The position numbers and the translations under genes are program-made. The notes beneath the pieces are model-generated. The model saw only the letters and a program-made list of their open reading frames with translations, was not told where the DNA came from and ran no database searches. 64,000 nucleotides of DNA from Candidatus Zipacnadia bacterium. GTDB lineage: Bacteria; Armatimonadota; Zipacnadia; Zipacnadales; UBA5352. The first letter of the stretch is position 1, and every line of letters begins with the position of its first letter. Location: assembly GCA_029820945.1 (NCBI GenBank), contig JALGUJ010000005.1:1-64000 (forward strand). The letters run 5' to 3'. Shown piece by piece: positions 42,629-51,588 of this stretch.

Positions 42629-43952
42629 TGATGTACTCCTCGACGTTCGTGTAGCCGTCACCGTCGCGATCCTGGGTGGCATCGGCGGAATCGCCCGGAT
42701 CGAGACCGCGCTCGCGCTCCCAGGCGTCCGGCATGCCGTCATCGTCGGCATCGGCCGGGGCCTCCCCGGCGGCAAGCTCCGGCCAGCCGCCGACATCTGA
42801 GGGGTGATCGATGATCCGGCCGCTGCCGTTGCGCACGTCCGCCACCACGCGGGCATCGGCCGTGTCCCGTTCGGGCAGCGTGGCACCGGCGTGCTCCAGT
42901 ACCATCTCGGTCGCGGTCGCATAGTCCCAGGTCGTCACGGGCGGCGCATCGAAGCGCGCGCCGGCCTTCAACTCCTCCGTGTCCTCGATGCCTCCGATCC
43001 ACCGCACCGACCTGAACTGGTCCTGGTCATCCCCGGTGCGGACACAGTCGATGTTGCCGCTGGCGTGGATCCTGGCGCGCACGCCCATGGACAGAGAGGG
43101 TTGCATCACGGAGTCAGGGCCGGGAATGTAGTGGTTACCGACCAGGTTGATGCGGCCGTTGTGGTTCTCCTTCGGGTACCCAATGCCTGCGGCGCAGCCC
43201 CAGTTGTACACGACGTTGTTGACTACATCGATGATGTACGGGACATGTCCCTCCGTGGGCAGGTACGGATTGCGATCCCAGCAGTGGGCGATCAGGTTAT
43301 GATGCAGGGAGACGCTGGCCGGTCCATAGGCGACCATCAGACCCTTGGAGTGGGGGCCCTTGGGATGAGTGCTCTCCTGCAATCCCTCATGGACCATGCA
43401 CCACTGGGCCGTGATGTCCCGGCACCGCCCGTGGGCCTCCTCTGGATGTGAGGTGATGGAGAAGCATTCGTCCACACCCCAACTGATTGAACAGTGATCC
43501 ACCACAACTCGTTGGCAGGTGATGATGGCCAGAGCATCGGGCTGAGCCTGCGGACCGCTGTCGCCGGTGCGAATCCGCAGGTGGCGCAGCACGACGTCGT
43601 GTGTATTCCTGAGGACGAAGCCGGCGTTCGAGATGCAGATGCCGCCGCCGGGCGCCGTCTGGCCGGCGACGGTCAGGAATCCCCGCTCAGCGCTCTCCAC
43701 GAACAACGGCTCCTTCAGCACTACGGTACCGCTCACCTCGAAGACGACGATGCGGGGATACTCGCGCGTCACGGCCCAGCGGAAGGTGCCGGGCTCATCG
43801 CCGTCCTCCAAAGTGGTGACCTTCAGCACCTGGCCGGCGCGTCCGCCCGGCGTCTGCGCGCCGAAGCCCTCAGCGCCAGGGAACGCAGGCAGTGCGTGCA
43901 ACGGTGCGGCGGCTGTTACCAGCACAACAGACAACACGACCCGAATGACCAT
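42600..43952 (-). CDS. Secreted pectate lyase (polysaccharide lyase family 1 type) with calcium-repeat tail
   Basis: A 450-residue exported enzyme with a signal peptide ending about residue 21 (APLHA). The parallel beta-helix carries family features FPGAEGFGAQTPGGRAG, GTFRWAVTREYPRIVVFEVSG, VVVDHCSISWGVDE and DVVNNVVYNW. The C-terminal 60 residues (DADDDGMPDAWERERGL, DRDGDGYTNVEEYING) are a thrombospondin-3/dockerin-like calcium-binding repeat. It should cleave polygalacturonate by beta-elimination with Ca2+. GGAGG lies 8 nt before ATG 43952; an earlier ATG at 43976 has none. The rhamnogalacturonan lyase overlaps its 3' end, so both act on neighbouring pectin regions. Confidence 0.9.
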   Translation of the reverse strand: MVIRVVLSVVLVTAAAPLHALPAFPGAEGFGAQTPGGRAGQVLKVTTLEDGDEPGTFRWAVTREYPRIVVFEVSGTVVLKEPLFVESAERGFLTVAGQTAPGGGICISNAGFVLRNTHDVVLRHLRIRTGDSGPQAQPDALAIITCQRVVVDHCSISWGVDECFSITSHPEEAHGRCRDITAQWCMVHEGLQESTHPKGPHSKGLMVAYGPASVSLHHNLIAHCWDRNPYLPTEGHVPYIIDVVNNVVYNWGCAAGIGYPKENHNGRINLVGNHYIPGPDSVMQPSLSMGVRARIHASGNIDCVRTGDDQDQFRSVRWIGGIEDTEELKAGARFDAPPVTTWDYATATEMVLEHAGATLPERDTADARVVADVRNGSGRIIDHPSDVGGWPELAAGEAPADADDDGMPDAWERERGLDPGDSADATQDRDGDGYTNVEEYINGLCPVPGQ

Positions 43953-44453
43953 TTCACAGACCTCCGTCGGCTTCACACGCCTGTGCTCTGTTCCCGGCAG
44001 CCGAGGGGATTACCTGTCTGGACGGGCTTCGCATCGAAGTTGCATGGCCGCCAGTTCCACCTCCCTGCGGCAGGGCAGGCGACGACCGCACAGGATAAGG
44101 GCACGCGGGCAGGCCTCCCCCAAAGACCTTCACGGTGCTCGGTGCACCTCTGCCTGCACGCCGGTAGCGGCGGGCCGACGACAATCGCTCCTGCCCGCCG
44201 CAGCGGTACACCGGTGGGTGCGCCGCCGCCAGGTGCTGTCACGCGCAACTGACGGGGGCCCGCTCGACGCTATCCGGCGGTCGCCGGCCCGATCGGCTGT
44301 TGGCGAACTGCGGCGGTCTGGCACGCAACCGTCTGGACCTGCCTCAAGGCCATGGAGGAGAAGTCACCGGGCGCTGCGAAGCATTCTCCAACCGCAGCAA
44401 CACGTGCAGGTGAGCGTGCCTGGGCGCCACCAGGGTCGAGGGAGGACCACTCT
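43953..44453. other. Divergent intergenic region between pectate lyase and arylsulfotransferase-like genes
   Basis: About 500 bases with no supported gene. It must carry promoters for two divergent units of the pectin locus. No consensus promoter was found. A 13-bp dyad CTTCGCATCGAAG at 44027-44039, 75-87 bases upstream of the pectate lyase start, is a possible operator. The frame that extends the rightward gene to 44352 has no ribosome binding site. Confidence 0.45.
44027..44039. promoter_or_regulatory. Possible operator dyad CTTCG-CAT-CGAAG
   Basis: A perfect 5-bp inverted repeat with 3-bp centre in the upstream region of the pectate/rhamnogalacturonan lyase operon. The size suits a LacI- or GntR-type regulator, but no regulator gene is nearby and a single site carries little weight. 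Confidence 0.2.
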
Positions 44454-45596
44454 ATGGGATTCGTTGGTGTGCTCTTGAGCGCTTGCGCAACCGCGAACAA
44501 TGCGGAGACCGGCGTCCTAACGCACGACCCGGACCGCGCATGGCAGGGCTACACGCTGTGCTGTGAGAGCTGGGAGGACCCATCACAGTCGCCGGACGGG
44601 AAGGGCGAGATCCTGCTGATCGACATGGCGGGGGAGATCGTCCACCGCTGGTACGTCGAGACGGCGCTGCAGTCATTCTGCCGGCTGCTGCCGGACGGGA
44701 ACCTGCTCTACCCCACGCGCGACCGGTCGAACATCATGCAGGCGGGGGTGCGCGAGCTCGACCCGGAGAGCAACGTGGTCTGGTACTACCACTGCCGCAT
44801 CGACCACGACTTCCAGGTCTTCGATGACGGGCGCATGCTCCTGCATACCATCCGGGATCACATGTGGCCGCAGCTCGGACCGGAGCTCAAGCGCTGCCCG
44901 TACATGGTCGAGATCAACCGCGACAAGGAGCTGCTGTGGGAGTGGCACGGCGAGCACCACCTGGAGGAGCTGGAGACGCTGCTGCCGGCGGAGAGCTGGG
45001 AGCACGTGCAGTCACGCATCGCAGGCCAGTTCGCGTTCGATTGGGCGCACAACAACACGCTGCAGGTCATCCCGCCCAACGAGAGCTGGGAGAGGGAGCG
45101 CGGCGCGGGAGGCCCCGAACGCTTCCGTCCGGGCAACATCGTCTTCTCCTACCGCAGCCTCGACGTGATCGGTGTCATCGACCGGGAGAGTTCGGAGATC
45201 GTCTGGGCCTGGGGGCCGGGCGTCATCGACGGCCAGCACAAGCCGCACATGCTCCCCAACGGCAGGATACTGATCTTCGACAACGGCACGCTGCGCGGCT
45301 TCTCCCGCGTCATTGAGGTTGACCCTATCACAGAGGAGATCGAGTGGGAGTACCGCGCGCCGAACCCCGAGGACTTCTTCTCCCCCTACATCTCCGGGGC
45401 CCAGCGCCTCCCGAACGGGAACACCCTCATCTGCGAGGGCGGCAAGGCGCACCTGTTCGAGGTGACGCCCGAGGGCGAGATCGTCTGGGACTTCGTGAAC
45501 CCATACCGCAAGGAGGGGGCGCTGGGAAGCATCTACCGTTGCCTGCGCTACTCCGAGGAGTACTGCGAGGCGCTCTTCGAACGCATCGCCGACTGA
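44454..45596 (+). CDS. Arylsulfotransferase (ASST)-like propeller protein
   Basis: A 380-residue protein resembling the ASST family: GYTLCCESWEDP near the N terminus, then propeller-like units such as FCRLLPDGNLLYPTRDR, LDPESNVVWYYH, HMLPNGRILIFDNGT and RLPNGNTLICEGGKAHLFEV. ASST enzymes move sulfate between phenolic compounds, but many family members in polysaccharide loci have unknown activity. No strong export signal is seen. The short N terminus (VLLSAC) could pass as a lipobox but lacks a basic residue. GGAGG lies 9-10 nt before ATG 44454. The large GH42-like gene follows after 12 nt. Confidence 0.72.
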   Translation: MGFVGVLLSACATANNAETGVLTHDPDRAWQGYTLCCESWEDPSQSPDGKGEILLIDMAGEIVHRWYVETALQSFCRLLPDGNLLYPTRDRSNIMQAGVRELDPESNVVWYYHCRIDHDFQVFDDGRMLLHTIRDHMWPQLGPELKRCPYMVEINRDKELLWEWHGEHHLEELETLLPAESWEHVQSRIAGQFAFDWAHNNTLQVIPPNESWERERGAGGPERFRPGNIVFSYRSLDVIGVIDRESSEIVWAWGPGVIDGQHKPHMLPNGRILIFDNGTLRGFSRVIEVDPITEEIEWEYRAPNPEDFFSPYISGAQRLPNGNTLICEGGKAHLFEVTPEGEIVWDFVNPYRKEGALGSIYRCLRYSEEYCEALFERIAD

Positions 45597-45608
45597 CGGA
45601 GGCCAGTC

Positions 45609-48600
45609 ATGCGCACGCTGCCGGCAACCGCGGGGCTGATCGCGCTGTGCGTCATCGCCACACCCGCCGAGGAGCTGATCTGGCGCTTTGATACCGAAGG
45701 CGACCTGGAGGGCTGGACGCCGGCCAACTTCGAGAGCGTCGAGGTCTCGAGCGGGATGCTCCGCGGCGTCACCCAGTACGACTGCATGCTCACCTCGCCG
45801 GAGCTGAACATCCCCGCCGACCAATACACCGTGGTCGAGTTCCGGGCATCGAGCAGCGTCACGGGCAGCGGCGAGGTCTTCTGGCATGGTCCCGGCGAGG
45901 GCTTCCGCGACGACGTCAAGCGCCGCCACGTGCTGCACGCCTCGGGCGAGCCGCGGGTCTACCGGTCGCGCGTGGCCGACGTCGAGACCTGGGAAGGGAC
46001 GATCGAGCGCATCCGGCTGGACCTGCTGAACCCCGCCGGCGCGCGCATTGCCCTCGACTACGTGCGCATCACCACCGAGCCGCCGGGGATCGTGCCGAAC
46101 TGGAGCTTCGAGGACGACTTCGACGGCGATCGGCTGCCGGACGGCTGGACCATTGACGCCGCCGACGCCGCGTGGTCGGCCGAGGTCGCCCTGCAGGGCG
46201 ACCGATCGCTGATGGTAGAGGCGCGGCGGCGCGACCATGAGGTCGCGTCGGTGACGACCACCGTGGAGCTTGACCGCACCGGTACCTACCGACTCGACGC
46301 GGCGGCGGCGCGCATCGAGGGCCGGCCGCGCAGGCTGTCGGCGCGGCTGCGGTTCTTCGACGCCCTCGGCCGGGAGACGGGCCAGGGCCCGGCCACCGTC
46401 ACGAAGTGGGAGCGGACGGAGGAGGGCGCGCGCGTCTTCGGAGCGCTCGAGACGCCGCGACTGGCCGCCTCGGCGGAGCTGTCACTTCTGGCGGAGAGCG
46501 ACGGGGCACGCGTCTGGTGGGACGCGGTCGAGTTGCGGCACGAGGCCGATCCGGTCCGCGCCTGCGAGCGGCCGTTGGAGAACTGGAGCGCGCAGTGGAT
46601 CTGGGCGACGGCCACGCGCGGGCAGGACGACGCGCCAGCCTGCTTCCGGCGGACCTTTGAGCTGCCCGTCGCGCCCGAGCGGATCGAGCGGGCCACCGCC
46701 CAGATCACCGCGGATGACACCTACCGCATGTGGCTCAACGAGGAGGAGATCGCCGAGAGCGCCGACGTGGACGGCTGGCGCACGCCGGAGATCGTGGACC
46801 TGCTGCCCCACCTGCAGGCGGGCACCAACTGCATCGCCGTAGAGGCGCATGACGTCGCCAGCGCGGAGGGCCTGCTCTTCGAGGCGCACATCGTCTGGCC
46901 CGGCGGCGTGCTCGCGATCCTGAGCGACGGCTCGTGGAAGGCCACGGACGCCGGGGAGGGGGGCTGGAAGGACCCGAGGTTCGATGACGGCGACTGGCCG
47001 GTGGCCGAGGTCATCGCCGGCGCCGGAGCGGAGCCGTGGGGACCTCTCCCCTACACGTGGTTCGGTCCCCGCGAGACCGTTGCGCTGGTGGCCGCCGAGG
47101 CGCCAGCGCAGATTGAGGCCGGAGAGAGCCTCACCGTGTCCGCGACGCTCTCGAAGCTGCCCTCGACCGCGGCCGACCACCCGGTCAGGCTCTCGCTCAT
47201 GCAGGACGGCGGGGAGGTGCTGTGCTGGGCCTGGCCGGTTAGCGCAGTGACCGAGAAGACGGAGCAAGGGGTGGCTATCGGCCCGCTGACGGTCAGGACG
47301 TCGCGCTTCTTCACGCCTGGAGCCTACCAGATCGCGCTCGGCTTCCCCCGCACGCGTTACGAGGACCAAGAGGGCATCGGCGTCGCAGAGCTGCGGATCC
47401 GGCCCCCCGCGGTGGCCGAGGAGCGTCCTGAGGTGAGCGTAGCGAGGCACAACGGCATCCCCACCCTGATGATCGACGGCGCGCCTCACCCCTTCATGCA
47501 CTACCAGGAGTTGGAGGTCAGTCGCGAGCGCATCGGCAACATGGCCGAGGCGGGCGTTCACCTGTACTTCCTGCGCGCGGACGACATCGGCTGGAAGGGC
47601 CCCGACAGCTATGACTACTCCGAGTGGGACGCGAAGATCACGCGGCTCCTGACTTACGACCCGGACGCCCTGGTGATTCCCGCCTTCACGCTCTCCGGGC
47701 GGCATCAGCAGTGGTGGCTCGACCCGCACCCCGACGAGCTTGCGCTCACCCAGTCCGGCAGCGACCTGGTCGGCATCTACCACCACGCTGGCCGGGCGAT
47801 CTCGCTCGCCTCCGAGGCCTGGCGCCAGGAGAGCGGGGAGGCGCTGCGGCGCTTCATCACGCACTGCCGCTCCTCGTCGTACTCGACGCGCATCATCGGC
47901 TTCCTGCCCGCGTCCGGCGTCTCGTGGGAGTGGCAGCACTGGGGATCGGTCGGTGACCACGAGCCGACCGACTACAGCGCCCCGATGCAGGCGGCCTTCC
48001 GGAGGTGGGTGAGCGAGCGCTACGAGACCGAGGAGGCCCTCCGCGCGGCGTGGCAGATGCCCGAGATCACCTTCGAGACGGTCGCGATCCCGTCCGTCGC
48101 TCAGCGCGACGCGGCCGACCACATGCTCTTCCGCGACCCGAAGACGTCGCGCTACGTCATCGACTTCTACCGCTTCTTCCAGGACGTTATGGTCGATGGC
48201 ATCCTGCACTACCTGGCGATTATCAAGGACGCCTCCGACGGCGAGGCGCTGGCGGGAACCTACTACGGATACGTCGTCACCATGCTCGGCGGCGCCAGGC
48301 GCGCGGGCGATTCGGGGCACATGGCGCTCTCGCGCGTCCTCGACTCGGAGCTGTGCGACTTCCTGATCTCGCCGTGGGACTACTCGAACCGCGCCGTGGG
48401 AGAGCCCACGACCATCATGAGCGCCGTCGGCTCGGTGCTGGCGCACGGTAAGCTCTGGGTCATGGAGACCGACCTGCGCACCCATCTCGTCGAGGACGAG
48501 AGGCAGCGGGGCTACGGCGCGCCCGACCACCTTACGGGCACCGTCAGCCAGCTCCGCCGCGCCTTCGCCAGCACAGCCACCAAGGGCCTGGCGCTGCGCT

Positions 48601-49538
48601 GGTACGACTTCAGCCACGGCTGGATCTCCGGCGACCCGCGACAGACCCAGGTCATCGGCCAGCTTCGCGAGATCGCCGGCCGCTGGCTGGAGTGGGACCG
48701 CACACCCGACCCGCGGGGCATCGCGGTCGTCGTGGACGAGGACACGCCGGCGGCCTACCTGAGCCACGAGATCCAGGCGATGTACTGGCTGGTCTTCAAG
48801 CAGAAGCGCACATTCGAGCACGTGGGCGCGCCCTGGAGCATCTACCTGCTCGATGACGTCGTCTCCGGTCGCGTGCCAGGGGCGCAGGCCTACTTCTTCC
48901 TCAACTGCTTCCACATGACAGCCGAGGAGCGCGCCGCGCTGGAGGAGCTGAAGTCCGGCGGCCGCACGCTCGTCTGGCTCTACGCGCCCGGCTACATCGA
49001 CGAGGACCTGGACGCGTCGCGCATCTCGGAGCTGACCGGGATGGACTTCGGGGAGATCGGGGAGATGCGCCCGTGGGCCATCGAGCTGGATCCGGCACAT
49101 CCGTGGGCCGAGGGCATCGGCGAGGGCGAGAACCAGCAGCCGGGCATCGAGATCGGGCCGGTCTTCGTCCCGGACGAGGACGGCATCGAGGTCGTCGGCC
49201 GCTGGGCCGACGGCGAGCCGGGGCTGGCGGTGCGCAGGTTCGACGACTGGACGAGCGTTTACTCCGCGGGGCCGATCCTCTCCCCCACGCTCCTCAAGCG
49301 CATCTGCCGCGAGGCCGGCGTCGCGGTGCGCGTGGATGGCGTCGAGCCGAGCTACGTGAGCCGCAACCTGATCGGGCTGCACGCGGCGGTGCCGCGGACC
49401 GAGACGGTGCGCTTCGACGAGCCGACGCGCGTCATCGACCTGGTGACCGGCGAGATCCTCGCGGCTGCGTGCACGGAGCTTGAGGTCGAGGTGCCGGGGC
49501 CGGGGACGCGGCTGCTCCGGACGCGGAGAGCTTACTGA
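45609..49538 (+). CDS. Giant secreted GH42-like protein with rhamnosidase-type N-terminal module
   Basis: A 1309-residue exported protein with a signal peptide of about 20 residues. In order come two carbohydrate-binding-like beta-sandwiches (about 22-310, including NWSFEDDFDGDRLPDGW) and a module resembling the N-terminal domain of alpha-L-rhamnosidases (SAQWIWATATRGQ; FRRTFELP; YRMWLNEEEI; about 325-470). A linker beta domain follows, then a GH42-like barrel (about 625-1010) with GVSWEWQHWG, where Glu774 is a candidate acid/base, and AAFRRWVSERYETEEALRAAW. A trimerisation-like flavodoxin domain (about 1040-1210) and a beta-rich end close it. The target may be galactan or rhamnosyl side chains of pectin (inference). 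It sits in an operon with the ASST-like gene, 12 nt upstream. Confidence 0.8.
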   Translation: MRTLPATAGLIALCVIATPAEELIWRFDTEGDLEGWTPANFESVEVSSGMLRGVTQYDCMLTSPELNIPADQYTVVEFRASSSVTGSGEVFWHGPGEGFRDDVKRRHVLHASGEPRVYRSRVADVETWEGTIERIRLDLLNPAGARIALDYVRITTEPPGIVPNWSFEDDFDGDRLPDGWTIDAADAAWSAEVALQGDRSLMVEARRRDHEVASVTTTVELDRTGTYRLDAAAARIEGRPRRLSARLRFFDALGRETGQGPATVTKWERTEEGARVFGALETPRLAASAELSLLAESDGARVWWDAVELRHEADPVRACERPLENWSAQWIWATATRGQDDAPACFRRTFELPVAPERIERATAQITADDTYRMWLNEEEIAESADVDGWRTPEIVDLLPHLQAGTNCIAVEAHDVASAEGLLFEAHIVWPGGVLAILSDGSWKATDAGEGGWKDPRFDDGDWPVAEVIAGAGAEPWGPLPYTWFGPRETVALVAAEAPAQIEAGESLTVSATLSKLPSTAADHPVRLSLMQDGGEVLCWAWPVSAVTEKTEQGVAIGPLTVRTSRFFTPGAYQIALGFPRTRYEDQEGIGVAELRIRPPAVAEERPEVSVARHNGIPTLMIDGAPHPFMHYQELEVSRERIGNMAEAGVHLYFLRADDIGWKGPDSYDYSEWDAKITRLLTYDPDALVIPAFTLSGRHQQWWLDPHPDELALTQSGSDLVGIYHHAGRAISLASEAWRQESGEALRRFITHCRSSSYSTRIIGFLPASGVSWEWQHWGSVGDHEPTDYSAPMQAAFRRWVSERYETEEALRAAWQMPEITFETVAIPSVAQRDAADHMLFRDPKTSRYVIDFYRFFQDVMVDGILHYLAIIKDASDGEALAGTYYGYVVTMLGGARRAGDSGHMALSRVLDSELCDFLISPWDYSNRAVGEPTTIMSAVGSVLAHGKLWVMETDLRTHLVEDERQRGYGAPDHLTGTVSQLRRAFASTATKGLALRWYDFSHGWISGDPRQTQVIGQLREIAGRWLEWDRTPDPRGIAVVVDEDTPAAYLSHEIQAMYWLVFKQKRTFEHVGAPWSIYLLDDVVSGRVPGAQAYFFLNCFHMTAEERAALEELKSGGRTLVWLYAPGYIDEDLDASRISELTGMDFGEIGEMRPWAIELDPAHPWAEGIGEGENQQPGIEIGPVFVPDEDGIEVVGRWADGEPGLAVRRFDDWTSVYSAGPILSPTLLKRICREAGVAVRVDGVEPSYVSRNLIGLHAAVPRTETVRFDEPTRVIDLVTGEILAAACTELEVEVPGPGTRLLRTRRAY

Positions 49539-49785
49539 GCGACGCGTAGGGTGATGCGATGCCAAGCCAGGCCGATGACAGGCCTCCATGGCCCATCGCG
49601 CGCAGGGAGCTGGTCGGGCAGCTCGGAACGGTCGTGAGAGATCGTGAACGACGAAACGCCGGGCCGGGATGGGACCTTCCGCTTCGCGGAACTCCTCGCT
49701 TCGCTCGGAGCGGCCCCTCCTCAGGACACGACGCACCCGACCCCTTTGCCGTTGCCCACAACTCGAAACCCAAAACCCGAAAACG
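49539..49785. other. Convergent intergenic region with hairpins
   Basis: These 247 bases separate two converging genes. TTCCGC/GCGGAA with a TTC loop (49677-49691) forms a tight hairpin, followed by CTCC...GGAG pairing at 49692-49710. These probably end transcription or protect mRNA 3' ends. No gene is supported here. Confidence 0.4.
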
Positions 49786-51573
49786 CTACTCGGCGTCCAC
49801 CCAGATCGGGCTGGACCAGGCCATGACCGCGCGGTGCTGGATCATCTTCTCCTGCTGCACGCGCGCGTAGTACATCACGGGGCCGCCGAACTGCTCCGTG
49901 ACGGTCGCCTCGAAGTCCAGCTCGTAAGGCCGCTCCTCGAAGACCTCGATGTACTCGCCGCTATAGCGGTTGAGGCGCAGCAACTCCACGCGCGACAGCA
50001 CGTCGGTCCCGTGGACCTCCAGGCGAATCTCCAGGTCGTCGCCGGTCCGCGCCGTCATCTCCCGGCCCATGGGCGTCCCGTTGATCGACAGGTCCAGCAG
50101 GATGCGCTCGCCCGTGGTGCCGTAGCACTGCCGCCCGCGGATGGCCCGCCAGATGCCCTCGCGCGTCAGCTCATCGGCGAAGACCCCGGCGATACCCTCG
50201 AAGTCCATCCCGCCCTGACCGTAGTGGTCATCCGATGACGCGATGACGCCGAGCCGCTTACCCATGCGCCAGGCGTCCTGCGCGAAATGCCCAGGCACCG
50301 AGCGGTTGGTGCGGCGCCCCGGCTTGTGCCAGCGGTTGAACTCATAGGCATTCACGTGATCCGGCTCGTAGCGTTCGCTCTGTCCGTGGTGAGAGTAGAT
50401 CTCGAGCACGGGCGAGTAGCGCTCGTCGAGCTTGTCGAAGTCCACCGCCGTCGAGCCCGGCGGGCGGCCCCAGCCGATCGCCGTGTGATGCGGGATGGTC
50501 ATCGCATCCTCGGGGTCGAGCATGGCGTTCAGGCGCTCGATGTCGCCGTCGAACTCGGGCTTGAGGTAGCAGCGGCCCTCAGCGCCGCTGTAGTAGGTGT
50601 TGTAGTGTCCCGAGGGCGCGCCCAGCCCGTTCTCGTAGGCGACGAGAGCGACGAAGCGGCCAGGCTGGTTGTGCTCATTCGCCATCGCGACCAGCCGGTC
50701 CCAGGCCAGGATGGCGCTCTCCGCGTGATCGCAGACCGCGGCGAAGTCCAGGCCCGAGACGTCTCGCGCGTACTCGTACGGGAAGCGCCCGATCGCGTCG
50801 TGCGACCAGCGGGTATGGATGTGGGTGTCGCCCCAGTATGGCCCGCGCGGCTCCTGGGTGACGCGAATCGGGTTGCTCAGCACCTCGCGGTAGCTCAGGC
50901 GCTGCACGCCCTCGTCGTCGAGCGAGACCGCGACCCGGCAGCTCCCATGGAAGCGCAGCGGCTCGGTCATGGCCTCGCCATCGGGCCCGAGCAGCGCGTC
51001 GCCCTCATGCCGGGTCCCGGAGGCGTTCTCGTAGGGATCGAGCGAGACGATCAGCACGTGGAACGGCTCGCCGGGCGCGACGGACGACGGCGCGATGACG
51101 CGCAGCCGGGCCTCCTGCTCCGGCCAGGTCACGATCTCCGGCAGCGGCTCGATGCGCTCGCCGTCAATCGCCACGTGCACGATCTCAGTCTCCGCCCGGC
51201 GGGAGGCCAGCGTGTTGCGCCAGTCCACGACGACCGTGCGGCCCGGCGGGACGGCCGCCTCTCTCACAGTGGCGCAGATACGCCGCCCATGCCGCGAGAT
51301 CTCCGCGCCCGTGTCGAAGTCGCGCTCCTCGACGCGCACATCGAAGCGACAGCTCTCACCCGGCACATAGACCTGCAGGAACTCAGGCGCCGATGGGTCG
51401 TCGGTCTGATACTGCTTGGTGAAGCTGGCGCAATCGCGCATGGTCCACGACTGCGGGAACTGCACCTCGATCTCCGTGCCCGGCGCCAGCTCGCGGTCGG
51501 CACCCACCTCGACGCGCACGTCGCAGGGCTGGAGGACGGTGAACCTGTCGGGGACGACTCGTGCTGTCGCCAT
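49786..51573 (-). CDS. DUF3604-type PHP-like metal-dependent protein
   Basis: A 595-residue protein without signal peptide. The first ~245 residues are beta-rich. Then GPYWGDTHIHTRWSHDAIG (about 245-264) gives the D-x-H-x-H metal motif, with further ligands in AAVCDHAES and MTIPHHTAIGWGRPPG; this is the DUF3604/PHP layout, usually a metal-dependent phosphoesterase or hydrolase fold. The C-terminal part contains YGTTGERILLDLSING, also typical of the family. AGAGGAG lies about 9 nt before the start. The gene begins 15 nt after the deacetylase-like copy 2 stop, so they form one unit. Substrate unknown. Confidence 0.78.
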   Translation of the reverse strand: MATARVVPDRFTVLQPCDVRVEVGADRELAPGTEIEVQFPQSWTMRDCASFTKQYQTDDPSAPEFLQVYVPGESCRFDVRVEERDFDTGAEISRHGRRICATVREAAVPPGRTVVVDWRNTLASRRAETEIVHVAIDGERIEPLPEIVTWPEQEARLRVIAPSSVAPGEPFHVLIVSLDPYENASGTRHEGDALLGPDGEAMTEPLRFHGSCRVAVSLDDEGVQRLSYREVLSNPIRVTQEPRGPYWGDTHIHTRWSHDAIGRFPYEYARDVSGLDFAAVCDHAESAILAWDRLVAMANEHNQPGRFVALVAYENGLGAPSGHYNTYYSGAEGRCYLKPEFDGDIERLNAMLDPEDAMTIPHHTAIGWGRPPGSTAVDFDKLDERYSPVLEIYSHHGQSERYEPDHVNAYEFNRWHKPGRRTNRSVPGHFAQDAWRMGKRLGVIASSDDHYGQGGMDFEGIAGVFADELTREGIWRAIRGRQCYGTTGERILLDLSINGTPMGREMTARTGDDLEIRLEVHGTDVLSRVELLRLNRYSGEYIEVFEERPYELDFEATVTEQFGGPVMYYARVQQEKMIQHRAVMAWSSPIWVDAE

Positions 51574-51588
51574 CAGGAAGCTCCTCTG

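Noticed and set aside
46482-49736. Minus-strand open frame of 1084 codons opposite the GH42-like gene
   Set aside because: It is a typical antisense shadow in GC-rich DNA, rich in Arg, Ala and His and without motifs or start signals.
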